From positions 1 through 64,000 of the forward strand of contig NZ_FOHB01000012.1 of NCBI RefSeq assembly GCF_900111375.1: 64,000 nucleotides of DNA. The letters run 5' to 3'. The first letter of the stretch is position 1. Each line of letters opens with the position of its first letter. The notes below the pieces were generated by a model. It was given only the letters and a program-made list of their open reading frames with translations. It had not been told where the DNA came from and ran no database searches. Below are positions 53,255-62,506 of this stretch, piece by piece. This DNA is from Pedococcus cremeus (GTDB lineage: Bacteria > Actinomycetota > Actinomycetes > Actinomycetales > Dermatophilaceae). The position numbers and the translations under genes were made by a program.

Positions 53255-54181
53255 TCACCCCATCTGGTCGAGGCGCCCGAGGATGATCCCCTCACGCAGC
53301 GCCCACGGGCAGATGTCGAGCCGCTCCACCTGGAGCAGGTCCATCGCGGCCTCGGCGACGAGACCGCCTGCGAGGAGCTGCCGCGCCCGTGACGCCGACA
53401 CCCCCGGCAGCTCCGCGCGCTGGGCTGCGGTGGTCCTGCCCAGCAGCTCCACGACGTCGGCGAGGTCGGACCGCGCCAGGCTGCGCGCGGCATACGGGCC
53501 CTCGCTGCTCGGCGCGGCACCGGCGATGCGGGCCAGCGAGCGCATGGTCTTGGAGGTGCCGACGGCGCGGTCGACCGCGCCCACCTTGGTGAGCGGGCGC
53601 AGGTCACTGGCGATCCGGGCGCGGATGGCCTTACGGGCGGCGCGCACCGTGCCTGCGTCCGGCGGGTCGCCGGGCAGCAGGTCGCGGGTGAGCCGGCCCG
53701 CACCGAGCGGCAGGCTCAACGCGGCGTCGGGCTCCTCGTCCATGCCGGCGGCCAGCTCGAGCGACCCGCCGCCGATGTCGACGACGAGCAGGGTGCCGCT
53801 CGACCACCCGAACCACCGCCGGGCGGCGAGGAAGGTCAGCCGCGCCTCGTCGGGACCGCTGAGCACCCGGAGCTCGGTGCCGGTCTCCTCGCGCACCCGG
53901 GCCAGGACCTCCTCGCCGTTGGGGGCCTCGCGAATCGCACTGGTGGCAAAGGCGACCAGCTCCTCGACGCCCTGGTCCTCGGCGACGTCGAGGCACTCGC
54001 GGATGAAACGGACGAGGTCGTCCGCCCCCTTCTCGTCGATGTGGCCGTCGTCGGTGACGTGCTCCGAGAGGCGCAGCTCGATCTTGTGCGAGGTCGCGGG
54101 CAGCGGCTGGGCGCCGTGGTGGGCGTCGACCACGAGGAGGTGCACGGTGTTGGAACCGACGTCGACCACCCCGAGGCGCAT
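53255..54181 (-). CDS. Ppx/GppA phosphatase family protein (exopolyphosphatase)
   Basis: A 308-residue ASKHA-fold phosphatase hydrolysing polyphosphate and/or pppGpp. The first phosphate-binding motif is [15 protein letters not shown], the catalytic Glu region [12 protein letters not shown], and the second motif [13 protein letters not shown]. It is the short, two-domain form without an HD extension, as in actinobacterial Ppx1. The ATG is 7 nt after TAGCGT and it is divergent from the Cys-rich gene, with only 58 nt between. Confidence 0.91.
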   Translation of the reverse strand: MRLGVVDVGSNTVHLLVVDAHHGAQPLPATSHKIELRLSEHVTDDGHIDEKGADDLVRFIRECLDVAEDQGVEELVAFATSAIREAPNGEEVLARVREETGTELRVLSGPDEARLTFLAARRWFGWSSGTLLVVDIGGGSLELAAGMDEEPDAALSLPLGAGRLTRDLLPGDPPDAGTVRAARKAIRARIASDLRPLTKVGAVDRAVGTSKTMRSLARIAGAAPSSEGPYAARSLARSDLADVVELLGRTTAAQRAELPGVSASRARQLLAGGLVAEAAMDLLQVERLDICPWALREGIILGRLDQMG

Positions 54182-54239
54182 GACGCACACGCTAGCGGCG
54201 TCGAGGGCTGGCCGGAGGGTTGGACGTAGGGTGGGCGGC

Positions 54240-55085
54240 GTGGCTGAGACCCCGCTCGAGACCGCCCGCATCTGGGTCGAGTTCACCGATCCCGCCGACA
54301 GCGAGCAGCGGTTCCGCTGCGACCTCACCTGGCTGACGTCGAGCTGGACCTGCATCTTCGGCAGCGGCTGCCAGGGCATCTACGCCGACCGTCCCGACGA
54401 CGGCTGCTGCACCCTCGGCGCCCACTTCACCGACAAGGACGACGTCAAGCGGGTCAAGGCCGCCGTGCGCGAGCTCGGCGAGGACGAGTGGCAGCACCAC
54501 CCCGGCAGCACCCGGCTCTCGGCCTGGACCGAGACCGAGGACGACGACCTGAAGACCAAGGTCGTCGACGGCGCCTGCATCTTCCTCAACCGCCCCGGCT
54601 TCCCCGCCGGCGCGGGCTGCGCGCTCCACCAGCACGCGGTGCTCACGGGCAAGGCGCCGCACACCGTCAAGCCCGACGTCTGCTGGCAGCTGCCGATCCG
54701 GCGCACCTACCGGCGCGTGGAGCTGCCCGACGGCACCTCCTGGCTCGAGACGACGATCACCGAGTACGACCGGCGCGGCTGGGGCCCGGGCGGCCACGAC
54801 CTCGACTGGTACTGCTCGGGCAACCCCGAGGCGCACGTCGGCCGCGAACCGGTCTTCCGCAGCAACCGGGCCGAGCTGGTCGAGCTGATGGGAGAGGCGG
54901 CGTATGCCGAGCTGGAGCTCCGCTGCGAGGCGCACCTCGCGAGCGTGAAGGCAGTGCGCGCCAACGGCTCCCGCAAGCTGCTGCCCCTGATGGTGCACCC
55001 GGCCACGCTGGCCGCGCAGGACGCGTCGACCCCGGACGCCGCGCAGGTCGCGCAGACCCCGGACGCCGGGCGCAGGCGGGCCTGA
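54240..55085 (+). CDS. Conserved Cys-rich protein (Rv0495c-like)
   Basis: A 281-residue protein rich in conserved Cys: [20 protein letters not shown] with a Cys pair just after it, then [33 protein letters not shown] and LRCEAH. The spacing suggests a bound Zn or Fe-S site like the YkgJ class. I recall the mycobacterial homologue Rv0495c, divergent from ppx1 as here, but know no function. The GTG is 7 nt after TAGGGT. Its stop overlaps the methyltransferase start (TGATG). The C-terminal tail repeats Thr-Pro-Asp-Ala. Confidence 0.8.
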   Translation: MAETPLETARIWVEFTDPADSEQRFRCDLTWLTSSWTCIFGSGCQGIYADRPDDGCCTLGAHFTDKDDVKRVKAAVRELGEDEWQHHPGSTRLSAWTETEDDDLKTKVVDGACIFLNRPGFPAGAGCALHQHAVLTGKAPHTVKPDVCWQLPIRRTYRRVELPDGTSWLETTITEYDRRGWGPGGHDLDWYCSGNPEAHVGREPVFRSNRAELVELMGEAAYAELELRCEAHLASVKAVRANGSRKLLPLMVHPATLAAQDASTPDAAQVAQTPDAGRRRA

Positions 55086-55831
55086 TGCCGCACCGGCACA
55101 CCGGGCCGCACCAGCCTCTCGACCCGCCCCCGCACCTCGACCCGCCCCGCCCGACGCCGAGCCCCAACATCTGGGGCTCGCCCGACGTCTACGAGGTCGA
55201 GAACCTCGGCGTCGACCGCGCCGGGCGCATCGAGGCGGCCATGGACCGCATCCACCCCCTGGCCGGCGCCGACCTCGTCGACATCGGGTGCGGGAGCGGC
55301 TTCCACCTCCCCCGGCTCGCCGACCTCGGTGCCCGCACCGTGGTGGGCGTGGAGCCCTACCAGCCGCTCCTCGAGCTGGCCCGCGCCCGCGTGGCCGGCC
55401 TCGACGGCATACAGGTCCTCGACGGCACGGCGCAGGCGCTGCCGCTCGCCGACGGCTCGGTCGACGTCGCGCACGCACGGTGGGCGTACTTCTTCGGGGC
55501 CGGCTGCGAGCCGGGCCTGGCCGAGCTGGCGCGCGTGCTGCGGCCCGGGGGAACGGCGTTCGTCATCGACAACGACGCCACCCGGTCGACGTTCGGCACC
55601 TGGTTCCGGCGGGCGTACCCGACCTACGACGCGCTGGCCGTCGAGCGCTTCTGGGCCCGGCAGGGCTGGAGCCGCGAGCGCCTCGTCATCGAGTGGGAGT
55701 TCGACTCTCGCGCCGACTTCGAGTCGGTGGTGCGCATCGAGTTCCCCGAGACGGTGGCCGAGGGCATCCTCGCCGAGCACCAGGGCTCGGGCGTCGACTA
55801 CGCCGTCAGCCTCTGGTGGCACCGCTTCTGA
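55085..55831 (+). CDS. Class I SAM-dependent methyltransferase
   Basis: A 248-residue methyltransferase. Motif I is LVDIGCGSGFHLPRLADLG, then VVGVEPYQPLLELAR, ALPLADGSVDVAHARWAYFFG and ELARVLRPGGTAFVIDND. The N-terminal ~30 residues are Pro/His-rich. It is translationally coupled to the Cys-rich gene, so the two may act together. Substrate unknown. Confidence 0.88.
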   Translation: MPHRHTGPHQPLDPPPHLDPPRPTPSPNIWGSPDVYEVENLGVDRAGRIEAAMDRIHPLAGADLVDIGCGSGFHLPRLADLGARTVVGVEPYQPLLELARARVAGLDGIQVLDGTAQALPLADGSVDVAHARWAYFFGAGCEPGLAELARVLRPGGTAFVIDNDATRSTFGTWFRRAYPTYDALAVERFWARQGWSRERLVIEWEFDSRADFESVVRIEFPETVAEGILAEHQGSGVDYAVSLWWHRF

Positions 55832-55900
55832 CGCCGGTCCCTGGTGACACAAGGCCCATGCCGGCACGACGATGGGTTGATCGGACCGAGGAGGAGAGCC

Positions 55901-56329
55901 ATGACCGGACTCCACGCCCAGGCAGCCGTCGACGTCGACGCTCCCCCGGAGCGGGTGTGGCAGGCCCTGACCGACCCCGCCGAGATCGCGCGCTACATGA
56001 TGGGCAGCCGGGTCGAGACCACCTGGGAGCCGGGCAGCCCCATCACCTGGTCCGGCGAGTGGCAGGGGAAGCCCTACCAGGACCGCGGTGAGGTGCTCGA
56101 GGTCGAGGCACCACGGCGGCTGGCCGTCACCCACTGGAGCCCGCTGACCGGCGAGGACGACGCCCCGGAGAACTACCACACGGTGCGCTACGAGCTGTCC
56201 GGCGCGGACGGCGGCACGCGGGTCACCCTCGACCAGGACGGCTGCACCAGCGAGGAGCAGGCGGAGCAGTTCTCGCGGAACTGGCAGGGCATGCTCGAGG
56301 GCCTCAAGCAGGTCGCCGAGTCGCGCTGA
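55901..56329 (+). CDS. SRPBCC (AHSA1-like) domain protein
   Basis: A 142-residue START/Bet v1-fold protein: AAVDVDAPPERVWQALTDPAEIARYMMGS, GEVLEVEAPRRLAVTHWSPL and a C-terminal long helix SRNWQGMLEGLKQVAES, all typical of AHSA1-like proteins. It binds a hydrophobic ligand in a deep cavity; ligand unknown. GAGGAGGAG precedes the ATG. The next gene is another small-molecule-binding protein. Confidence 0.87.
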   Translation: MTGLHAQAAVDVDAPPERVWQALTDPAEIARYMMGSRVETTWEPGSPITWSGEWQGKPYQDRGEVLEVEAPRRLAVTHWSPLTGEDDAPENYHTVRYELSGADGGTRVTLDQDGCTSEEQAEQFSRNWQGMLEGLKQVAESR

Positions 56330-56410
56330 GAAGGCCCCCGAGGGTCCATGGTCCCTGTCCTGCGGCGGCGCCGCACCCCTAGCGTGGACGCAGACCCGAG
56401 GAGGACGCCC

Positions 56411-56878
56411 ATGTACGAGGTCACGTACGCCCACGAGACCGGTCGCCAGCTGGCGGTGGTCTCCTACGAGGCCCGGCCCGAGGACATCGGGCGCAAGGCG
56501 GGTGAGGCGTTCGGCACGGTGGCCGCCTACCTCGCCCGCATCGGGGTGGCCGTGACGGGTCCGGCCCTCTCCTGCTACACGATGGGTCCGGAGTTCTTCC
56601 AGGTCGCCTCCGGCTTCGTCGTGAGTGGCCCGTTCGAGCCCGGAGAGGGTGTCGAGCCCTACCGGCTGCCCGAGGGCGAGGTGGCGACCACGACCCACCT
56701 GGGGGCGTACGACCAGCTCGGCAAGGCCTACGACGCGCTGCGGGAGGGCGTCGCCGCGCAGGGTCGCCGGCTCGTCGAGAAGGGCCTGATGTGGGAGGAG
56801 TACTGGAGCGGACCCGAGGCTCCTCCGGAGGAGACCCGCACGGTCATCTTCTGGCCGGTGGAGCCGCAGGAGGGCTGA
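56411..56878 (+). CDS. GyrI-like small-molecule-binding protein
   Basis: A 155-residue GyrI/AraC-effector-binding-like protein. VTYAHETGRQLAVVSYEARPEDIG, VTGPALSCY, GEVATTTHLGAYDQLGKAYDALREGV and the C-terminal ETRTVIFWPV fit the SHS2-type repeat that binds cationic or planar compounds. There is no DNA-binding domain. GAGGAGG precedes the ATG, with TAGCGT about 25 nt further upstream as a possible -10. Ligand unknown. Confidence 0.85.
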   Translation: MYEVTYAHETGRQLAVVSYEARPEDIGRKAGEAFGTVAAYLARIGVAVTGPALSCYTMGPEFFQVASGFVVSGPFEPGEGVEPYRLPEGEVATTTHLGAYDQLGKAYDALREGVAAQGRRLVEKGLMWEEYWSGPEAPPEETRTVIFWPVEPQEG

Positions 56879-56961
56879 CCTTGCCCGACCGGCTGGGCGG
56901 CTGACCGGGCTGAGCGGCTGGGCGACGGACCGGTATGCCGCCGGGGGCCCCGCTCCTCAAC

Positions 56962-57000
56962 GCGGCGCGCCGCTCACGGCTGCCCACCGCGGCGCGCCGC
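56962..57000. promoter_or_regulatory. Twin 12-bp palindromes upstream of radA
   Basis: The perfect palindrome GCGGCGCGCCGC occurs at 56962-56973 and again at 56989-57000, 27 bp apart, in the 174-nt gap before radA. Each could bind a dimeric regulator, or the two could pair in RNA. No family is recognised. Confidence 0.4.
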
Positions 57001-57052
57001 GCACCCCTCCCCTGCCGGTGCCTGTCGGTGCCGCCACGTAGGTTCCCCGTCC

Positions 57053-58438
57053 ATGGCGTCCAAGACATCGACGAGGCAGAACGGCTTCCGCTGCTCCGAG
57101 TGCGGCTGGTCCACGGTGAAGTGGGTCGGCCGCTGCGGCGAGTGCCAGTCGTGGGGCAGCGTCAGCGAGGTCGGCGCCGTCACCGTGCGCACGACTGCGG
57201 CCACCCGGGTCGACCGGCCGGCCGTGCCCATCGGCGAGGTCGACGCCCGCCGCGCCGAGGCGCGGACCACCGGCGTCGGCGAGTTCGACCGCGTGCTGGG
57301 CGGTGGGCTGGTGCCCGGCGCCGTCGTGCTCGTCGCCGGCGAGCCGGGCATCGGCAAGTCGACCCTGCTGCTCGACGTCGCCGCGCGGGCCGCCCGGTCG
57401 GGCGAAGGGCGCACCGTGCTCTACGTCAGTGGTGAGGAGTCCGCCGCCCAGGTGCGGCTGCGGGCCGAGCGCATCGAGGCGATGGCCAAGACGCTCTACC
57501 TCGCCTCCGAGACCGATCTCGCGACAGTGCTCGGCCAGGTCGAGGCCATCAACCCCGACCTGCTGGTGGTCGACTCGGTGCAGACCGTCTCCAGCGGCGA
57601 GGTCGACGGGTCCGCCGGCAACGTCTCGCAGGTGCGCGAGGTGACCGCGTCGCTGATCCAGGCGGCGAAGTCCCGAGGCATGGCCACCCTGCTCGTCGGG
57701 CACGTCACCAAGGACGGCTCGATCGCCGGCCCGCGGGTTCTCGAGCACCTCGTCGACGTCGTCGTCCAGTTCGAGGGCGACCGGCACTCGCGGCTGCGCC
57801 TCGTCCGCGCCGTGAAGAACCGCTACGGCCCCACCGACGAGGTCGGCTGCTTCGACCTCTCCGACGTCGGCGTCGTCGGGCTGCCCGACCCGAGCGGCCT
57901 GTTCCTCTCGCACGGCACCGCCACCGTGCCCGGCACCTGCGTCACCGCCACGCTCGAGGGCAAGCGGCCGATCATGACCGAGGTGCAGGCGCTGGTCGCC
58001 GAGAGCCAGATCCCGACCCCCCGACGCGCCACCAGCGGCCTCGACTCCTCACGCGTGGCGATGATCCTCGCCGTGCTCGACCGACGGGCCAAGGCGCCTC
58101 TGGGCAAGGCCGACGTCTACCTCTCGACCGTGGGCGGGGTGCGCCTCTCCGAACCGGCGTCCGACCTCGCGGTCGCGCTGGCCGTCGCGAGCGCCATCCG
58201 CGACGAGCCGCTCGCGCCGGGCAGCATCGCCTTCGGCGAGCTCGGGCTCGCCGGGGAGCTGCGTCCGGTGACCGGCATACCCCGCCGGCTGGCCGAGGCC
58301 GCGCGCCTGGGGTTCCGCCGCGCGTTCGTCCCGGCGGGCGTGCTCGGCACCGGTCCCACGCCGGAGGGAATACAGGTCGTGGAGTGCACCGACATCAGCC
58401 GAGCCGTGGTGGCAGCGTTGTCGCCGGCGCGCGGATAG
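57053..58438 (+). CDS. radA: DNA repair protein RadA
   Basis: A 461-residue RadA/Sms branch-migration ATPase of recombination. The N-terminal C4 zinc finger is [18 protein letters not shown], Walker [12 protein letters not shown], Walker [11 protein letters not shown], the RadA-specific [11 protein letters not shown] lies near residue 255, and a Lon-protease-like C-terminal domain follows. TAGGTT is 8 nt before the ATG. disA begins about 55 nt downstream; the radA-disA pair is conserved in actinobacteria and firmicutes. Confidence 0.96.
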   Translation: MASKTSTRQNGFRCSECGWSTVKWVGRCGECQSWGSVSEVGAVTVRTTAATRVDRPAVPIGEVDARRAEARTTGVGEFDRVLGGGLVPGAVVLVAGEPGIGKSTLLLDVAARAARSGEGRTVLYVSGEESAAQVRLRAERIEAMAKTLYLASETDLATVLGQVEAINPDLLVVDSVQTVSSGEVDGSAGNVSQVREVTASLIQAAKSRGMATLLVGHVTKDGSIAGPRVLEHLVDVVVQFEGDRHSRLRLVRAVKNRYGPTDEVGCFDLSDVGVVGLPDPSGLFLSHGTATVPGTCVTATLEGKRPIMTEVQALVAESQIPTPRRATSGLDSSRVAMILAVLDRRAKAPLGKADVYLSTVGGVRLSEPASDLAVALAVASAIRDEPLAPGSIAFGELGLAGELRPVTGIPRRLAEAARLGFRRAFVPAGVLGTGPTPEGIQVVECTDISRAVVAALSPARG

Positions 58439-58494
58439 ACTTCCGCCAGACCAGCCGGCAGTGGCCGGGAGGCGTGAACACAGGGGTCCAGCGA

Positions 58495-59571
58495 GTGGAA
58501 CAACGCGATGACGAGCTGCTGCTCGCCACCCTCGCCGCCGTCGCCCCCGGGACCGAGCTGCGCGACGGCCTCGAGCGGATCCTCCGCGGCCGCACCGGCG
58601 CCCTGATCGTCCTGGGGCACGACAAGCTCGTCGAGCAGATCTCCACGGGTGGCTTCCCGCTCGACGTCGAGTTCTCGGCCACCCGCCTGCGCGAGCTCGC
58701 GAAGATGGACGGCGCGATCGTCGTCGACCGCGAGGTCTCCCGCATCCTGCGTGCCGCCACCCAGCTGCTGCCCGACTCCTCGATCGAGACCAGCGAGTCC
58801 GGCACCCGGCACCGCACCGCCGAGCGGGTGGCCAAGCAGACCGGCTATCCCGTCGTCTCGGTGAGCCAGTCGATGCGCATCGTCGCCCTCTACGTCGCCG
58901 GCCGGCGCCACGTACTCGAGGACTCCAGCGCCATCCTGTCGCGCGCCAACCAGGCGCTGCAGACGCTCGAGCGCTACAAGTCCCGCCTTGACGAGGTCAC
59001 CGGCACGCTGTCGGCCCTCGAGATCGAGGACCTCGTCACCGTGCGCGACGTCGCCAGCGTGCTGCAGCGCCTCGAGATGGTCCGCCGGATCAGCGAGGAG
59101 ATCGCCGGCTACGTCGTCGAGCTCGGTGTCGACGGTCGCCTGCTCACCCTCCAGCTCGAGGAGCTCACCGGTGGGCTCGGCAACGACCGCGAGCTCGTCA
59201 TCCGCGACTACCTGCCCGAGGCGCGCGGCGGCCTGACCGTCGAGGAGGCCCTCGCCGCGCTGGAGGAGCTGACCTCCACCGAGCTGCTCGATCTCTCCGC
59301 CGGCGCGAAGGCGCTGGGGTTCACCATCGTCGGCGACGCGCTCGACTCGGCCGTCAGCCCGTGCGGCTACCGCCTGCTCAGCAAGGTGCCGCGGCTCCCG
59401 GGGGCCATCGTCGACCGGCTCGTCGAGCACTTCGGCAGCCTCCAGAAGCTGCTGGCCGCCAACCTCGAGGAGCTCATGGACGTCGAGGGCGTCGGCGAGG
59501 GCCGGGCCCGCGCCGTCCGCGAGGGCCTGTCCCGCCTCGCCGAGTCGAGCATCCTCGAACGCTACGTGTGA
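58495..59571 (+). CDS. disA: DNA integrity scanning diadenylate cyclase DisA
   Basis: A 358-residue c-di-AMP synthase that scans DNA for branched structures. The DAC domain has [16 protein letters not shown]-type [13 protein letters not shown] (catalytic DGA) and [23 protein letters not shown] (RHR). A helical spine and C-terminal HhH ([21 protein letters not shown]) follow. The GTG at 58495 gives the length I recall for the mycobacterial enzyme; a GTG at 58474 adds seven residues. Its stop overlaps the mutY start (GTGA), and RadA is known to inhibit DisA in Bacillus. Confidence 0.95.
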   Translation: MEQRDDELLLATLAAVAPGTELRDGLERILRGRTGALIVLGHDKLVEQISTGGFPLDVEFSATRLRELAKMDGAIVVDREVSRILRAATQLLPDSSIETSESGTRHRTAERVAKQTGYPVVSVSQSMRIVALYVAGRRHVLEDSSAILSRANQALQTLERYKSRLDEVTGTLSALEIEDLVTVRDVASVLQRLEMVRRISEEIAGYVVELGVDGRLLTLQLEELTGGLGNDRELVIRDYLPEARGGLTVEEALAALEELTSTELLDLSAGAKALGFTIVGDALDSAVSPCGYRLLSKVPRLPGAIVDRLVEHFGSLQKLLAANLEELMDVEGVGEGRARAVREGLSRLAESSILERYV

Positions 59572-60533
59572 GCACCCCTCACGAGGCGGCGCAGCTGCAC
59601 AGCCGCCTGCTGGGCTGGTTCGCCGAGGCGGCGCGCGAGCTGCCGTGGCGCGGAGGTGCCACGCCGTGGGGGGTCTTCGTCTCCGAGGTCATGCTCCAGC
59701 AGACGCCCGTGGTGCGGGTCGAGCCGGTCTGGCACGAGTGGATGCGCCGCTGGCCGACGCCCACCGCCCTCGCAGCGGAGGCACCGGGTGAGGCGGTCCG
59801 CGCCTGGGGCCGGCTGGGCTACCCCCGCCGCGCGCTGCGCCTGCACGCCGCCGCCACCGCGATGCGGGACGAGCACGGCGGCGAGGTGCCCCCGACCGAG
59901 GCGGAGCTGCTGACGCTGCCCGGCGTGGGCGTCTACACCGCGGCGGCCGTGGCGGCCTTCGCCTTCGGCGAGCGCACCACCGTGGTCGACACCAACATCC
60001 GCCGCGTCCTCGCGCGAGCCCGCAGCGCCCAGCAGTACCCCGCGCCGGCCCTCACCCGGGCCGAGCTGGCACTGGCCGCCTCGCTGGTGCCCGAGGACCG
60101 TGAGGAGGCCGCCACCTGGAACGTCGCGGTCATGGAGCTCGGCGCGCTCGTCTGCACGGCCCGCTCGCCGCAGTGTGACGCCTGCCCGATCGCCGACCTC
60201 TGCGCCTGGAGGCTCGCCGGCAGCCCCGCCCACGACGGTCCTCCGCGCCGCGGCCAGGCGTGGCACGGCACCGACCGCCAGGCGCGTGGTGCGCTCCTTG
60301 CGGTGCTCCGCGAGAGCGACGGACCGGTCACCCGGGCGGCCCTGGCCGCCGCGGTGCCCGACGAGGTGCGCCGTGAGCGGTGCCTCGACGGCCTCGTCTC
60401 CGACGGCCTCGTCGAGCCGCTGGCGCGCGGGCGCTTCCAGCTCCCGGGCGCCTCCCAGGCCGGTCCAGCGCCTGAGCGGGCCGTGGAGGCCCCGGCGGTG
60501 CCCGAGCCGGCCGAGGCGCGGTATGCCGGGTGA
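59568..60533 (+). CDS. mutY: A/G-specific adenine glycosylase
   Basis: A 321-residue HhH-GPD base excision enzyme removing A opposite 8-oxo[14 protein letters not shown] holds the catalytic Glu, [18 protein letters not shown] the Hh[12 protein letters not shown] the catalytic Asp, and [17 protein letters not shown] the 4Fe-4S ligands (C-x6-C-x2-C-x5-C). After the cluster the usual NUDIX-like 8-oxoG-recognition domain is not evident; instead a short winged-helix-like segment ([22 protein letters not shown]) is seen. It is coupled to disA by GTGA. Confidence 0.93.
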   Translation: MSTPHEAAQLHSRLLGWFAEAARELPWRGGATPWGVFVSEVMLQQTPVVRVEPVWHEWMRRWPTPTALAAEAPGEAVRAWGRLGYPRRALRLHAAATAMRDEHGGEVPPTEAELLTLPGVGVYTAAAVAAFAFGERTTVVDTNIRRVLARARSAQQYPAPALTRAELALAASLVPEDREEAATWNVAVMELGALVCTARSPQCDACPIADLCAWRLAGSPAHDGPPRRGQAWHGTDRQARGALLAVLRESDGPVTRAALAAAVPDEVRRERCLDGLVSDGLVEPLARGRFQLPGASQAGPAPERAVEAPAVPEPAEARYAG

Positions 60534-61935
60534 GCCGGACCGTGGCCGGCCCGCCTCCGCGAGCGGCCGAGGTGGCCGCGGCGCCCAAGGCGCCCAGGCC
60601 CTGAGGCACGGCGCCTCGCGCGTCAGTCGGGCGGCCGGTCGGGCGGGCCGGGCGGGTGCCCGCCGGGCCCGGGCCTGGACCACCTGGGGCGGCGCAGGGG
60701 AAACCGGTCTCGCCAAGGCCATCGAGCTGCACTTCGTCAACCTCGCCGGTGACGCCGCGGTCACCGTCGCCCTCGCCGGCACGGTCTTCGCGATGCCGAC
60801 CGACGAGGCCCGCGGCGAGGTGGCCCGGTTCCTGCTGCTGACCATGGCGCCTTTCGTGCTGCTCGCGCCCTTCGTCGGGCCGCTGCTCGACCGGTTCCGT
60901 CACGGCCGACGCTGGGCGATCGGCACCACGCTGGCGGTACGCGCCTTCCTCTGCTGGGTGCTGGCCGACGCCCTCGCCTCCGACTCGGCGTGGCTCTTCC
61001 CCGCCGCCCTCGGCTGCCTCGTGGCGTCCAAGGCCTACAGCATCACCCGCTCGTCGGCCGTCCCGCGCCTGCTGCCGCCGCACTACACGCTGGTGCAGGC
61101 CAACTCGCGCAACGCGTTCGCAGGCGTCGTGGGCATGGCGGTTGGCGGTGGGTTGGCAGGCGCGGTCGCAAAGGTGGGTCCGGAGTGGTCGCTGCGGCTG
61201 GCCTTCGTCATCTTCGTCGTCGCTACGGTGCTGGCGATCCGGCTGCCGGCATGGGTGGACTCCTCGGTCGGCGAGCGTGACCTCGACGACACGCTGCCCC
61301 TGCCACTGGGGGTCCCTGCTACGGGGCGCCGCACCCTGCGGCAGCGCGTGCGCGGCCAGGTCGGTGCGCTTCCGGCGGGGCTGCGGGCGGCGCTGGTCGC
61401 CTCGGTGGGCACCCGGATGCTCGTCGGCTTCCTCACCCTGTTCCTGACGTTCCTCATGCGACGCCACCCGCTGCCCGACCTGTCGCCGACGCTGGTGCTC
61501 GCGCTGGCTCTGGGTGCCGCCGGGCTGGGCAACGCGGCCGCCACGCTGTTCGGTCGCTCCCTCGGCACCCGGCGACCCGAGGCCATCGTCGCCGCCGCGC
61601 TCGTCGCCGACCTGGTGGCGGCCCTGCTGACGGCGGTCTTCTACTCGCTGTGGACCCTCATCCTTCTCGGGCTGGTCACCGGGCTCGGCGTGCAGCTGTC
61701 ACGGGTCGGCACCGACGCCCTCGTGCAGCGCGACGTGCCCGACGCGATGCGCACCCGCGTCTTCGCCTGGTGCGAGACGGTGCTCCAGATGGCCTGGGTC
61801 CTCGGCGGGGCGGTCGGCATCGCCCTGCCGCTGGTGCCCGAGCTCGGGTTCGGGGTCGCCACGGCGCTGCTGGCGGTCTGCCTGGCCCTCTCGGTGCGGA
61901 TCCGGGTGGTCGCCCGCCGCCCGGCCCAGGCCTGA
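60523..61935 (+). CDS. MFS family transporter
   Basis: A 470-residue major facilitator with about 12 helices. The N-terminal ~60 residues are Arg/Gly/Ala-rich and soluble. The first helices read LAKAIELHFVNLAGDAAVTVALAG, followed by FVLLAPFVGPLLDRFRHGRRWAIG, the MFS motif-A-like loop (GPLLDRF.HGRR). Cargo is unknown. The ATG at 60523 overlaps the mutY 3' end by 11 nt and lies inside a GTATGCCG octamer. Confidence 0.85.
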   Translation: MPGEPDRGRPASASGRGGRGAQGAQALRHGASRVSRAAGRAGRAGARRARAWTTWGGAGETGLAKAIELHFVNLAGDAAVTVALAGTVFAMPTDEARGEVARFLLLTMAPFVLLAPFVGPLLDRFRHGRRWAIGTTLAVRAFLCWVLADALASDSAWLFPAALGCLVASKAYSITRSSAVPRLLPPHYTLVQANSRNAFAGVVGMAVGGGLAGAVAKVGPEWSLRLAFVIFVVATVLAIRLPAWVDSSVGERDLDDTLPLPLGVPATGRRTLRQRVRGQVGALPAGLRAALVASVGTRMLVGFLTLFLTFLMRRHPLPDLSPTLVLALALGAAGLGNAAATLFGRSLGTRRPEAIVAAALVADLVAALLTAVFYSLWTLILLGLVTGLGVQLSRVGTDALVQRDVPDAMRTRVFAWCETVLQMAWVLGGAVGIALPLVPELGFGVATALLAVCLALSVRIRVVARRPAQA

Positions 61936-61942
61936 CGACGGC

Positions 61943-62506
61943 TCAGAACTGGCGGAGCATGCGGGTGTTGCCCAAGGTGTTGGGCTTGACCCGCTCGAGG
62001 TCGAGGAACTCGGCCACGCCCTCGTCGTAGGAGCGCAGCAGCTCGGCGTAGACGGCCGGCTCGACGGCCTGGCCCTCGATCGGCTCGAAGCCGTGCCGAC
62101 GGAAGAAGTCGACCTCGAAGGTGAGGCAGAACAGCCGCTGCACGCCCAGCTCGCGGGCGTCGTCCACCAGCGCCTCGAGCAGCCGGGAGCCCACTCCGGC
62201 GCCCTTGGTCTCGGGGAGCACGGCCAGCGTGCGGATCTCGGCGAGGTCCTCCCACATCACGTGCAGGGCACCGCAACCGACGACGCGGCCGTCGATCTCG
62301 GCGACCCGGAACTGCTGCACCGACTCGTAGTAGGTGACCGCCTCCTTGGCGATCAGCACCCGCGACTCCGCCATGGGCGCGACGATGGCGCGGATCGCCC
62401 TGATGTCGGCGGTGCGGGCGGCGCGGACCACCACGCGGGCCGACGCAGGGCCAGCAGACGAAGGGCCAGCAGACGAAGAGCCAGCAGGCGAGGGGTCAGC
62501 CGCCAA
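61943..62506 (-). CDS. GNAT N-acetyltransferase (ArgA-like amino-acid acetyltransferase)
   Basis: A 187-residue GNAT protein. VRAARTADIRAIRAIVAPMAESRVLIAKE opens the domain, and motif A is EIRTLAVLPETKGAGVGSRLLEALVDDARELG. LFCLTFEVDFFRRHGFEPIEG is typical of stand-alone actinobacterial N-acetylglutamate synthases, so arginine synthesis is likely. A TTG at 62506 is preceded by AAGGA at 8 nt and gives an N-terminus of Ser/Ala/Gly/Pro repeats; a GTG at 62434 would omit them. The gene overlaps the LCP stop by 11 nt. Confidence 0.82.
   Translation of the reverse strand: MAADPSPAGSSSAGPSSAGPASARVVVRAARTADIRAIRAIVAPMAESRVLIAKEAVTYYESVQQFRVAEIDGRVVGCGALHVMWEDLAEIRTLAVLPETKGAGVGSRLLEALVDDARELGVQRLFCLTFEVDFFRRHGFEPIEGQAVEPAVYAELLRSYDEGVAEFLDLERVKPNTLGNTRMLRQF
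62448..62492. repeat. 15-bp tandem repeat, three copies
   Basis: GGGCCAGCAGACGAA occurs twice exactly (62448-62462, 62463-62477), followed by a diverged third copy (62478-62492, 12 of 15). It encodes the Ser-Ser-Ala-Gly-Pro repeats at the N-terminus of the GNAT gene, just after the LCP stop. Confidence 0.85.

Noticed and set aside
52401-54239. N-terminal extension of the Cys-rich protein frame
   Set aside because: It lies antisense to the TIM barrel and ppx; the leaderless TAGGGT and GTG at 54240 mark the real start.
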